Positions 1 to 6,016 of a stretch of 6,060 bases of DNA are shown here, in pieces (the first letter of the stretch is position 1; each line of letters starts with the position of its first letter). The notes beneath the pieces are model-generated. The model did not search any database, was not told where the DNA came from, and saw nothing but the letters and a program-made list of their open reading frames with translations. This DNA comes from Defluviitaleaceae bacterium (GTDB taxonomy: Bacteria; Bacillota; Clostridia; Lachnospirales; UBA5962), in NCBI GenBank assembly GCA_009780765.1, contig WQZK01000120.1:1-6060 (forward strand), in the 5' to 3' direction. The translations under genes and the position numbers were made by a program.

Positions 1-1
1 T

Positions 2-691
2 ATAGCTTCTAGTATGGCAGTTGCTATTATTCCTAGCATATCAGCATCTATTGCCATTAAAGACAAAAAGGCTGCAAACGACAAAATGAACCTAGCAATA
101 AGGCTTGCCATGATTATTTCTATCCCTGCTGCTTTTGGAATGGGCATTTTTGCAAGCGAAATATTAAAATTTTTATTTCCAGAAGCTCCAGAAGGTGCAC
201 TACTTTTGCAAACCGGCTTTATTAGCGTAATTTTCTTTTCGCTCTCTCAAATATGCACAGGTGTTTTACAAGGGCTTGGGCAACTTAAAGTTCCTGTTTT
301 TTCAGCATTTCTTGGTTGCCTTATAAAAATTCCGCTAAATTTTATACTTATTTCTATACCATCTATAAATATTGTTGGTGCAATAATTGGAACAACCGTG
401 TGCTACGCCTTAGCCGCTTCTATAAATGCCTACTTTGCATATAAATACACAGGCTCTAAGCTTGATTTTAAAGCTGTGTTCTTAAAGCCGATATTTGCAT
501 CAATTGTGATGTCTGTAGTGTGTTTTATAGCTTATAGGCTGCTGTATATGGTATATCCAAGCAATTCTATAGCATTAATGTTATCTATTGCAATTGGTGG
601 AGTTGTGTACATTTTTACAATGTTTAAAATAAAAGGGCTAACAAAACAAGATGTTAAATTTTTACCAATAATTGGGAGGCGTATTAATTAA
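2..691 (+). CDS. SpoVB/MurJ-like polysaccharide (lipid-linked sugar) flippase, C-terminal part
   Basis: The reading frame is open from the first complete codon at the window edge, so the gene begins upstream; the ATG at 14 is an internal Met. The visible part is almost wholly hydrophobic. Counting from that Met, about six membrane helices can be drawn, near residues 30-50, 63-86, 93-115, 119-142, 157-180 and 185-206. Family-like segments are IIPSIS near the start, GVLQGLGQ (83-90), the IKIPLNF loop and VGAIIGTTVCY (121-131), as in the C-terminal half of SpoVB-type MATE/MVF exporters. Members of this superfamily flip undecaprenyl-linked sugars or lipid II across the inner membrane; SpoVB acts in spore cortex formation. 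I infer a role in cell-envelope or spore peptidoglycan, but the last six helices do not separate SpoVB from MurJ or O-unit flippases. The stop lies 2 nt before tsaB, which suggests co-transcription. Confidence 0.85.
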   Translation: MASSMAVAIIPSISASIAIKDKKAANDKMNLAIRLAMIISIPAAFGMGIFASEILKFLFPEAPEGALLLQTGFISVIFFSLSQICTGVLQGLGQLKVPVFSAFLGCLIKIPLNFILISIPSINIVGAIIGTTVCYALAASINAYFAYKYTGSKLDFKAVFLKPIFASIVMSVVCFIAYRLLYMVYPSNSIALMLSIAIGGVVYIFTMFKIKGLTKQDVKFLPIIGRRIN

Positions 692-693
692 TT

Positions 694-1380
694 ATGAATA
701 TTCTAGGGCTTGACACAAGCGGGCAAGTTGCCTCTTGTGCAATTATTAATAATCACATAACAATCGGCGAGTTTACCGTAAACTATAAAATGAATCATTC
801 TGAAACGTTTTTGCCTCTTATAGAAAATCTTTTTAAATCCGTTTCTATGGAGCTTTCTGAAATTAATTATATAGCCGTATCAAGCGGTCCTGGGTCTTTC
901 ACAGGGCTTAGAATTGGGGCAAGCATTGCCGTATCTTTTGCTCATGCAATGGGTATAAAAATTTTACCCGTTCCCACGCTTGATGCTTTGGCATATACTG
1001 TTTTATATCAGGGTGAAAGCTTAATTGTGCCAATTATAGATGCTAGGCGTAACCAAGTTTATAGTGCCCTATATGAAGATGGCAAAAAAATAAGTGATTA
1101 TATGGCAGAAGATATAAACGATGTAATAAAAACTGTTAATTCATATAACAAGCCTGCAATATTTTTAGGTGATGGTATTTTGCTTCATAGAAATTTAATT
1201 TTTGAAAATGGCCATAAAATTGCACCTGTAAATAACAATATGCAAAGAGGCTCGTCCGTTGCTTTGGCTTCTTTAAATTTAATTGAAAAGGCAGTAGATT
1301 ATAGCGAGTTTGAACTTATGTATCTTAAAAAAACTCAAGCAGAGCGGGAGTACGAAGAAAAAAATGATAGAAATAATTAA
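694..1380 (+). CDS. tsaB: tRNA threonylcarbamoyladenosine (t6A) biosynthesis protein TsaB
   Basis: This 228-residue protein matches TsaB (YeaZ) in length and motifs. It has an N-terminal ILGLDTSG strand and turn (3-10), HSE (35-37), the hallmark SGPGSFTGLRIG (64-75), PTLDALAY (94-101), IDARRNQVY (115-123) and a QAEREYE tail. TsaB is an ASKHA-fold protein that lacks catalysis of its own. It forms the scaffold with TsaD and TsaE that transfers the threonylcarbamoyl group to A37 of ANN-decoding tRNAs in the cytoplasm. The ATG lies 2 nt after the flippase stop. The purine site GGGAGG at 674-679 is 14 nt upstream, rather far but the only good one. The 3' end overlaps rimI by 17 nt in another frame, so the two genes are probably translationally coupled. 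No tsaE or tsaD is in the window. The assignment is secure. Confidence 0.96.
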   Translation: MNILGLDTSGQVASCAIINNHITIGEFTVNYKMNHSETFLPLIENLFKSVSMELSEINYIAVSSGPGSFTGLRIGASIAVSFAHAMGIKILPVPTLDALAYTVLYQGESLIVPIIDARRNQVYSALYEDGKKISDYMAEDINDVIKTVNSYNKPAIFLGDGILLHRNLIFENGHKIAPVNNNMQRGSSVALASLNLIEKAVDYSEFELMYLKKTQAEREYEEKNDRNN

Positions 1381-1804
1381 GTTTGAAAGAGAGCACTTAA
1401 ACGATGTTTATGCAATAGAAGAAGATTCTTTTTCAATACCATGGAGCAAGCACGAGCTTGAAAAAGATGCTTTTGAAAATAAGCTAAGCATTTATTTGCT
1501 TGCACTTTTTGAGGGTGAGGTGGCTGGCTATGTTGGCATGTGGCATGTTGTAAATGAAGGGCATATAACCAACATCGCTGTTAAAAAAGAATATAGAGGT
1601 AATGGAATTGGCGACAAACTTATAAAACAATTAATTAATATAGCCATAGAAAAAGAAATGATTGGCATTACCCTAGAAGTTAGAATGAACAACGCCCCAG
1701 CCCAAAAATTATACGCAAATAATGGTTTTAAAATTGAGGGGCTTCGTAAAAACTATTATAAAGACACTAAAGAAGATGCTATAATAATGTGGCGGTATTT
1801 GTAA
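1364..1804 (+). CDS. rimI: Ribosomal protein S18 alanine N-acetyltransferase RimI (GNAT family)
   Basis: From the ATG at 1364 this is a 146-residue GNAT protein, close to the usual RimI size. It carries FSIPWS (23-28), the strand GHITNIAV (66-73), the acetyl-CoA pyrophosphate loop RGNGIG (78-83), LEVR with E105, a LYANNGF segment with Y117, and the C-terminal RKNYY...EDAIIM signature. E105 and Y117 align by spacing and context with E103 and Y115, proposed as catalytic in E. coli RimI. RimI acetylates the N-terminal alanine of S18; related enzymes also modify other N termini. An ATG at 1310 in the same frame adds 18 residues lying wholly inside tsaB; I reject it because RimI proteins start at MIEI-like sequence and the longer N terminus is unlike the family. 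GGGAG at 1346-1350 could serve as the ribosome site. Adjacency to tsaB is a common Firmicute arrangement. Confidence 0.94.
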   Translation: MIEIIKFEREHLNDVYAIEEDSFSIPWSKHELEKDAFENKLSIYLLALFEGEVAGYVGMWHVVNEGHITNIAVKKEYRGNGIGDKLIKQLINIAIEKEMIGITLEVRMNNAPAQKLYANNGFKIEGLRKNYYKDTKEDAIIMWRYL

Positions 1805-1815
1805 CTATAGTGAAT

Positions 1816-1860
1816 TAAGTTAAAAACAATAACGCAAAGCGTTAAATTGTTTTTAACTTA
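1816..1860 (+). terminator. Probable intrinsic terminator downstream of rimI, possibly bidirectional
   Basis: The arm TAAGTTAAAAACAAT (1816-1830) is an exact inverted repeat of 1846-1860. Between them lies a small GC-richer hairpin, AACGC (1831-1835), loop AAA, GCGTT (1839-1843), with a 2-nt AA bulge. Read on the plus strand this gives an A-tract, a hairpin and then a T-rich tail (ATTGTTTTT, 1846-1854) that can also pair back to the A-tract, the layout of a bidirectional intrinsic terminator. It begins 11 nt after the rimI stop, so it is well placed to end the flippase-tsaB-rimI transcript. The inner stem is short and the T-tract is interrupted, so termination may be partial. It also forms the left part of the larger inverted-repeat element. 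Confidence 0.55.
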
Positions 1861-1923
1861 CATGAACGCACAACACCGACGCAGCATAAGCGGAGGAGGT
1901 GTTTTAGGCTGCGTAGCAGCTGC

Positions 1924-1956
1924 GACATTTAAGTTGTGCTTTTCAACTTAAATGTC
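1924..1956 (+). other. Perfect 13-bp stem-loop upstream of the protease gene
   Basis: GACATTTAAGTTG (1924-1936) and CAACTTAAATGTC (1944-1956) are exact reverse complements around a 7-nt loop, TGCTTTT. No T-tract follows on the plus strand (TATATATAG comes next), so it is not a standard terminator for incoming transcription. Its arms repeat the TTAAGTT motif found in the first hairpin. The left arm also contains GTTG, which is part of the alternative pairing 1868-1874 with 1933-1939, so the two structures compete. It could be an operator-like palindrome, an RNA structure or the right end of the repeat element. Confidence 0.5.
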
Positions 1957-1962
1957 TATATA
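1934..1962 (+). promoter_or_regulatory. Weak candidate sigma-A-type promoter for the protease gene
   Basis: TTGTGC (1934-1939) and TATATA (1957-1962) are separated by 17 nt and would start transcription near 1969, giving a leader of roughly 18 nt before the ATG at 1987. The match is modest (3 of 6 and 4 of 6 bases to the TTGACA/TATAAT consensus). The alternating TA run at 1957-1964 allows several registers. The -35 half and most of the spacer sit inside the 1924-1956 palindrome, so a DNA-binding protein there would block it. If this is not the promoter, the gene may depend on readthrough from rimI. Confidence 0.25.
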
Positions 1963-1975
1963 TAGTTCGAAAAAA

Positions 1976-1982
1976 GAGGTGG
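1976..1982 (+). promoter_or_regulatory. Strong Shine-Dalgarno site of the Lon-related protease gene
   Basis: GAGGTGG lies 4 nt upstream of the ATG at 1987, and GAGGTGGTC nearly matches the extended complement of the 16S rRNA 3' end (GAGGTGATC). It fixes the start codon. The spacing is slightly short. Confidence 0.75.
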
Positions 1983-1986
1983 TCGA

Positions 1987-4341
1987 ATGTCAGAAAGCAA
2001 ATCAAAACTAGACCACAAAAGACTAAAAAGATATTTTAAAAAAAACAAAATTAACTTTTCAGATATGGCTGATAACAATTTGGATATAATTGGGCAAAAA
2101 CGAGCATCATCATCGCTCGAGTTTGGTCTTCATATAAAGAAAAAGGGCTATAATATTTATTCTTGTGGCTTATCTGGCACTGGTAAAACAACATTTTCAA
2201 AGCATTATGCCGAAAACATTGCAAAAAATGAAAAAACGCCAAATGATTTGTGCTATGTATACAATTTTAAAAAGCCAAAATCGCCAAAGCTTTTAACTTT
2301 TCCAGCTGGTCTTGCAAAAGTTTTTTCTGATGATATGAGAGAGTTGGTAAACTCGCTTATTTTTGAAATTCCACGAGTGTTTTCAAATAAGGATTATGAA
2401 AGCCGTAAAAGTGATATTATCAACAAATATCAGGAAATAAAAGATAATCGCATAGATGGACTTACAGAGGATGTTAAAAAATACAATTTTTCAGTTAAAA
2501 GCACAAATTCGGGAATATACTTGCTACCTCTAGTAGACGGCAAGGTACTAAGTGAAGAAGAATATGATAAATTAAGTCAAGAAACTAAAAATAAGATAAG
2601 CCATGCGTCAGACGCTGTTCAAGAAAAGGCAAACAAGATAATGCAAGAACTTAAAGACGACGAGAAGCTCCTCAAAAAAGATATAGAAGCAATTGAATAT
2701 CAAATTGGACTTTTTACAGTTGGGCGAATAGTTTCGGAGGTTTCTAAAAAATATGCAAAAAATGATGATGTGCTTGTGTATTTAGCCAGTGTTAAAGAAC
2801 ACATTTTAAACAATATCAGTGATTTTTTAAGTACTGATTCAGAGGATGATGCTGTTTCTGCTATTATTTCAGCTCAATCGAAAAAAAAATCTGAAAAAAC
2901 ATTTAACAAATATCGAGTAAATGTTTTAACAAATAATGGTGGTAAAGCTGGTGCACCTGTTGTTATTGAGCATAACCCAACCTATTCAAATCTAACTGGC
3001 GAAATTGAATACGATAACGAAGTAGGCGGCTTTTCGACCGATTTTATGAGGATAAAGTCAGGCTCTTTACACCGTGCAAACGGTGGTTATCTCATAATTC
3101 AGGCACACGATTTATTTTCAAGCAGTGCTGCATGGGAAGCACTTAGAAGAGCCCTAGCCACCGAAAAAATAGTAATCGAACCATTACGCGAATGCAACCC
3201 AACGCTTGCACTTAATGCCATCAAACCAGAGCCTGCAAATTTAAACGTAAAAATTATTTTGGTAGGTACTGCTTTTTATTACAATTTAATCTATAAATTT
3301 GACGATAATTTTAAAAAACTATTCAAGATACGGGCCGATTTCGATTACGAAATGCAGGCTTCTGATGAAAACATCTCAAAAGTTGTTAAATTCACAAAAA
3401 TGTATTCAAAAAATAATAATTGCAAAGAGCTTTCTGAAAATGCTATTTGCAAAATTTTAGAGCATTCTTTTAGATTGTCTGAAAGTCAAGATAAACTCAC
3501 AACTCAGTTTAGTTTACTAGGTGAAATAATACTAGAATCAAACGTTTGGGCAGAGCTTGACAATTCTTCAAAAATCAACGATACTCATGTTAAAAAGGCA
3601 CTAGAAGAGCGTGAATTTAGGTTTAACATCTACGAAGAAAAACTTGCCGAATTTATAGATAATGATGTTATTATAATTGATGTTAAAGGCAAAAAAGTTG
3701 GCGAAATTAACGCCCTTGCGGTTTTAGATATGGGTGATTATGCTTTTGCCAAACCATCAAAGGTTACAGCAACCAGCTATATGGGCAAAGCTGGAATTAT
3801 AAATATCGAGAAAGAGGCCAACATGTCGGGACGTTTACACGACAAAGGTGTTAATATAATTTCTGGCTACTTGGGGCATAAGTATGCTCAAGAGTTTCCG
3901 CTTTCGCTTTCTGCAAGAATTTGCTTCGAACAAAATTATAGTGGAATAGATGGCGATTCGGCTTCTAGTACCGAGCTTTATGCAATTTTATCAAGCCTTT
4001 CAGAAATACCTATAAGCCAAGAAATTGCCGTTACTGGCAGTGTAAACCAGTTTGGCAAAATCCAGCCGATAGGTGGCGTTTCGCATAAAATCGAAGGTTT
4101 TTTTGATATATGCAAAAAACGAGGGTTAACTGGCACCCAAGGTGTTATTATCCCTAGGCAAAACATTAAAGACTTGGTTTTAAAAGATTCTGTTATTGAT
4201 GCGGTTAAAAGTAGTAAATTTTCTATATATGCTATTGACGACATCAACGAAGGTATCGAAATTCTAATGGGAACTCCTGCAAAAATAGTTCATGAAAAGG
4301 TTTTGAAAAAACTCAAAAAATTTCATACTCAAAAACCATGA
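1987..4341 (+). CDS. Lon-related AAA+ ATP-dependent protease (AAA_32 plus Lon C-terminal protease domain)
   Basis: This is a complete 784-residue soluble protein with no signal peptide or membrane helix. Walker A is GLSGTGKTT (61-69, Lys67). A long helical, charged insertion follows (about 130-310), containing the family signature LPLVDGKVLSEEEYDKL (180-196). Next come GGFSTDF (347-353), the Walker B region HRANGGYLIIQAHDLF (362-377), AAWEALRRAL (381-390) and the sensor-1 strand VKIILVGT (421-428). The C-terminal domain is a Lon peptidase: GDSAS with the probable catalytic Ser658, and GGVSHK with the partner Lys701. Together these mark the LonB/LonC/YcbZ-like branch (AAA_32), not classical LonA, as there is no N-terminal LAN substrate domain. 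It probably degrades misfolded or regulatory proteins in the cytoplasm; substrates are unknown. The usual Walker B acidic position holds Gln372, so ATPase activity should not be assumed. The gene has a strong ribosome site and a structured upstream spacer. Confidence 0.93.
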   Translation: MSESKSKLDHKRLKRYFKKNKINFSDMADNNLDIIGQKRASSSLEFGLHIKKKGYNIYSCGLSGTGKTTFSKHYAENIAKNEKTPNDLCYVYNFKKPKSPKLLTFPAGLAKVFSDDMRELVNSLIFEIPRVFSNKDYESRKSDIINKYQEIKDNRIDGLTEDVKKYNFSVKSTNSGIYLLPLVDGKVLSEEEYDKLSQETKNKISHASDAVQEKANKIMQELKDDEKLLKKDIEAIEYQIGLFTVGRIVSEVSKKYAKNDDVLVYLASVKEHILNNISDFLSTDSEDDAVSAIISAQSKKKSEKTFNKYRVNVLTNNGGKAGAPVVIEHNPTYSNLTGEIEYDNEVGGFSTDFMRIKSGSLHRANGGYLIIQAHDLFSSSAAWEALRRALATEKIVIEPLRECNPTLALNAIKPEPANLNVKIILVGTAFYYNLIYKFDDNFKKLFKIRADFDYEMQASDENISKVVKFTKMYSKNNNCKELSENAICKILEHSFRLSESQDKLTTQFSLLGEIILESNVWAELDNSSKINDTHVKKALEEREFRFNIYEEKLAEFIDNDVIIIDVKGKKVGEINALAVLDMGDYAFAKPSKVTATSYMGKAGIINIEKEANMSGRLHDKGVNIISGYLGHKYAQEFPLSLSARICFEQNYSGIDGDSASSTELYAILSSLSEIPISQEIAVTGSVNQFGKIQPIGGVSHKIEGFFDICKKRGLTGTQGVIIPRQNIKDLVLKDSVIDAVKSSKFSIYAIDDINEGIEILMGTPAKIVHEKVLKKLKKFHTQKP

Positions 4342-4349
4342 TACGTTAT

Positions 4350-4400
4350 ATAACAAGGCATTCCTCTCATAAACTTTAATAGAGAGGAGTGCCTTGTTAT
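4350..4400 (+). promoter_or_regulatory. 19-bp stem-loop sequestering the ribosome site and start codon of the DUF2974 gene
   Basis: The arms 4350-4368 and 4382-4400 pair over 19 bp with a single T4361-G4389 wobble, around a 13-nt A/T loop (4369-4381). The 3' arm contains the AGGAG ribosome site (4385-4389) and the first two bases of the ATG at 4399. The structure starts 8 nt after the protease stop codon. No T-tract follows on either strand, so it does not look like an intrinsic terminator. In a transcript reading through from the protease gene, the fold would hide the hydrolase initiation site. This suggests translational control, by translating ribosomes, temperature, a ligand or protein, or a shorter transcript lacking the 5' arm. 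The pairing is seen directly; the regulatory role is inference. Confidence 0.7.
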
Positions 4401-5427
4401 GACATATTTGCTCGACTACCTCGCCAAAGAAAATCAAAAAATCACAGAAAAAAAGCCATTTGATTACATAGATGCTTTTATTTTGTCGGCCTTTGCTTAT
4501 TTGCCAGTTGGCAAAGATATTCGTAAATTTAAAGGGGAAGGATTAAAAATTTCTCACATCGCAGTAAAAGATTTTTGCAACTTACTTATAGAAAATGACG
4601 AAATATTAAAATTTAGATTTGGCTGTTGCACAAAAAGCTTAAAAGACTACAGAGAAATGGCAATTTTGCTTAAATATAACGAACGATATAAGGATATAAA
4701 AATACTAGAATTTGTATACGAAAACATGAAGGATAGCCAGTTTGCTTGCTTTGCTTTGGATTTAGGAGAAAACAACTACTGCATAGCCTACAGAGGAACC
4801 GACGGAACAAGAGCTGGCTGGCACGAAAATTTTTCGATGCTAGAAGAAATAACACAGGCCCAACGGCTTTCTTCGCAAGTGGCTACAAAATATTTAAGTC
4901 AATATGAAAACGGAAATTTTTACTTTACAGGCCACTCGAAAGGCGGAAATTTGGCTGCCTTTGCAGGGATAGACCTCTTCCCCATTCACGGCAACAAAAT
5001 AAAGTTTGCATATAATTTTGATGGCCCCGGATTTAACAAAGAATTTCTTCGAGATTTTAAAGATAATATTAACATGATACGCGGTAAAATTGCCTCTATT
5101 TCCATTGAAAATACTGTTGTTGCGGAGCTTTTATTCGGGCAAGAAGAAATTTATGGCAATGATAGGTATTTTATCAAGACAAAGACTACGCTCAATATTT
5201 TAAAAGAACATTGTCCGTTTTTCTGGAGAATAAAAAATGGTGATTTTGTTTTTACACATCAGAGCTCTGTAAGCCATACAATTGCTCATGTTTTGGACGA
5301 AATCACTTTAAAAACTCCGCCAGCTTTATTGAGATCGAGGCTTGAAACTATGCTCCGCTCGATTAGCCTTTACAAATCAAGCGAAGCACAGAAAATTATT
5401 AATGTATTGAAGCATTTACGAAATTAA
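4399..5427 (+). CDS. DUF2974 (Mbeg1-like) alpha/beta-hydrolase family protein
   Basis: This 342-residue soluble protein has the DUF2974 layout. It has an N-terminal helical part with DAFILSAFAYLP (25-36), the core strand and oxyanion-side motif YRGTDGT (131-137), a helix, then the nucleophile elbow GHSKGG (178-183) with Ser180, and FDGPGF (207-212). A later segment, EHCPFFW (270-276), probably corresponds to the family's QHDPxxW-like motif, making His271 the candidate catalytic histidine. The fold is that of lipase-like serine hydrolases; the natural substrate is not known to me and I do not assign one. The ATG at 4399 has AGGAG 9 nt upstream, but both lie in a strong hairpin. The gene is 57 nt downstream of the protease and probably shares its transcript. 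It converges on the next gene with only 12 nt between stops. No signal peptide or membrane anchor is seen. Confidence 0.85.
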   Translation: MTYLLDYLAKENQKITEKKPFDYIDAFILSAFAYLPVGKDIRKFKGEGLKISHIAVKDFCNLLIENDEILKFRFGCCTKSLKDYREMAILLKYNERYKDIKILEFVYENMKDSQFACFALDLGENNYCIAYRGTDGTRAGWHENFSMLEEITQAQRLSSQVATKYLSQYENGNFYFTGHSKGGNLAAFAGIDLFPIHGNKIKFAYNFDGPGFNKEFLRDFKDNINMIRGKIASISIENTVVAELLFGQEEIYGNDRYFIKTKTTLNILKEHCPFFWRIKNGDFVFTHQSSVSHTIAHVLDEITLKTPPALLRSRLETMLRSISLYKSSEAQKIINVLKHLRN

Positions 5428-5439
5428 CAGGTTATAATC

Positions 5440-5931
5440 CTATTTTCTAAGGTCAAATATAATTTTTTGAATTTCAGCAGAGTTTTTAACATAGCATTTA
5501 TATGATGTGCCGTGGGCGTGAATTGTTAGAGAGCTTTTAGTCGAATCAACGCTTGTTATTTGGTCATACGTTAGCTTAAATTGCTTTGTGCTGTAGGCAC
5601 CAAGCATAAAGTATTTTCCCACGCCCGTACCTTCAATAAAATCGGCATAAACATTTATTTCTGTTTTTCCTATGCAAAAGCATTTTGCAATAACGTCAAT
5701 AAGCCCGCCGGCAATCGCAAATATACCCAAATAAAGTACAAAGCCTGCCATTGGATGCCTTACAATTGTTGGAGAACCCCAAAAATTACGTTCAGTAACT
5801 GTTAAAACTGTTCTTGATATGTATATAAGAATTCCTCCTGCTACTGCAAGCCATAAGTATATCAACCTCCAAAAATCTTGTGCAGTATTGCCTTTTCCAT
5901 TGTTCGAAACCAGTATGCCTTTCTCTTCCAT
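5440..5931 (-). CDS. Small two-helix membrane protein with probable bacterial PH-like domain
   Basis: From the ATG at 5931 the product is 163 residues. A polar N terminus (1-20) is followed by two hydrophobic segments, about 22-43 and 61-86, with a short aromatic and charged loop between them. A soluble C-terminal half follows (about 88-163). That half has alternating strand-like segments (EINVYADFIEG, FKLTYDQITSVD, SSLTIHAHGTSYKCYV) and a final helix (NSAEIQKIIFDLRK). This membrane-pair plus beta-rich pattern is typical of bPH-domain proteins of Firmicutes, whose function is mostly unknown. The family call is by pattern only. The start is set by AAAGGTGG 7 nt upstream. An in-frame TTG at 6045 would add 38 residues, but the extension overlaps leader sequence next to a TATAAT box and is rejected. 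The gene runs opposite to the rest of the window and is probably a separate unit. By topology rules the PH-like half would face the cytoplasm if the N terminus does. Confidence 0.75.
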   Translation of the reverse strand: MEEKGILVSNNGKGNTAQDFWRLIYLWLAVAGGILIYISRTVLTVTERNFWGSPTIVRHPMAGFVLYLGIFAIAGGLIDVIAKCFCIGKTEINVYADFIEGTGVGKYFMLGAYSTKQFKLTYDQITSVDSTKSSLTIHAHGTSYKCYVKNSAEIQKIIFDLRK

Positions 5932-5938
5932 GATGATA

Positions 5939-5946
5939 CCACCTTT
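5939..5946 (-). promoter_or_regulatory. Shine-Dalgarno site that decides the start of the PH-like membrane protein
   Basis: Read on the minus strand, AAAGGTGG ends 7 nt before the ATG at 5931. This is near-ideal strength and spacing and supports the 163-residue product over the longer reading from TTG at 6045. Confidence 0.75.
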
Positions 5947-6016
5947 TTGTAAATGAATTTTTTTCAATTTTGTTGCTCCGATTACATAAATGACCTGAAC
6001 TACCAAAAACTCAATA

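Larger units (their letters stand above)
1803..1967. repeat. Nested inverted-repeat intergenic element (possible MITE-like repeat or structured RNA)
   Basis: Nearly all of the spacer between rimI and the protease gene is built from inverted repeats. From outside in, the pairs are AACTATA 1803-1809 with TATAGTT 1961-1967, TTAAGTT 1815-1821 with AACTTAA 1945-1951, GCACAAC 1868-1874 with GTTGTGC 1933-1939, and ACGCAGC 1879-1885 with GCTGCGT 1908-1914. All are exact. Two local hairpins (1816-1860 and 1924-1956) use some of the same bases, so the region has two mutually exclusive folds. The core at 1867-1924 is about 60% GC by my count, against strongly AT-rich flanks. The outermost repeat begins inside the rimI stop codon. 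This resembles a small non-autonomous palindromic repeat or a dispersed structured RNA. I cannot show other copies from this window, and no flanking target-site duplication is evident. I do not recognise a named RNA family. Confidence 0.5.

Noticed and set aside
1310..1363. In-frame upstream ATG that would lengthen RimI by 18 residues
   Set aside because: The extension lies wholly within tsaB and does not look like a RimI N terminus; the ATG at 1364 gives the usual length and a family-like start.
1803..1967. A CRISPR array or tRNA gene in the structured spacer
   Set aside because: There are no regularly spaced direct repeats, no cloverleaf and no T-loop consensus; the repeats are inverted and nested.
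2051..2242. Minus-strand 63-codon open frame inside the protease gene
   Set aside because: It lies fully within a well-supported coding region and has no recognisable product.
3978..4247. Minus-strand 89-codon open frame inside the protease gene
   Set aside because: It is antisense to the conserved Lon catalytic domain, and its composition reflects the opposite strand.
4350..4400. Reading the 19-bp hairpin as the protease gene's intrinsic terminator
   Set aside because: No T-tract follows on either strand, and the 3' arm includes the ribosome site and ATG of the next gene.
4670..4855. Minus-strand 61-codon open frame inside the DUF2974 gene
   Set aside because: It is a shadow of the conserved YRGTDGT region and has no family features.
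5581..5805. Plus-strand 74-codon open frame opposite the PH-like gene
   Set aside because: It is antisense to the coding region of the PH-like membrane protein, with no ribosome site or family resemblance noted.
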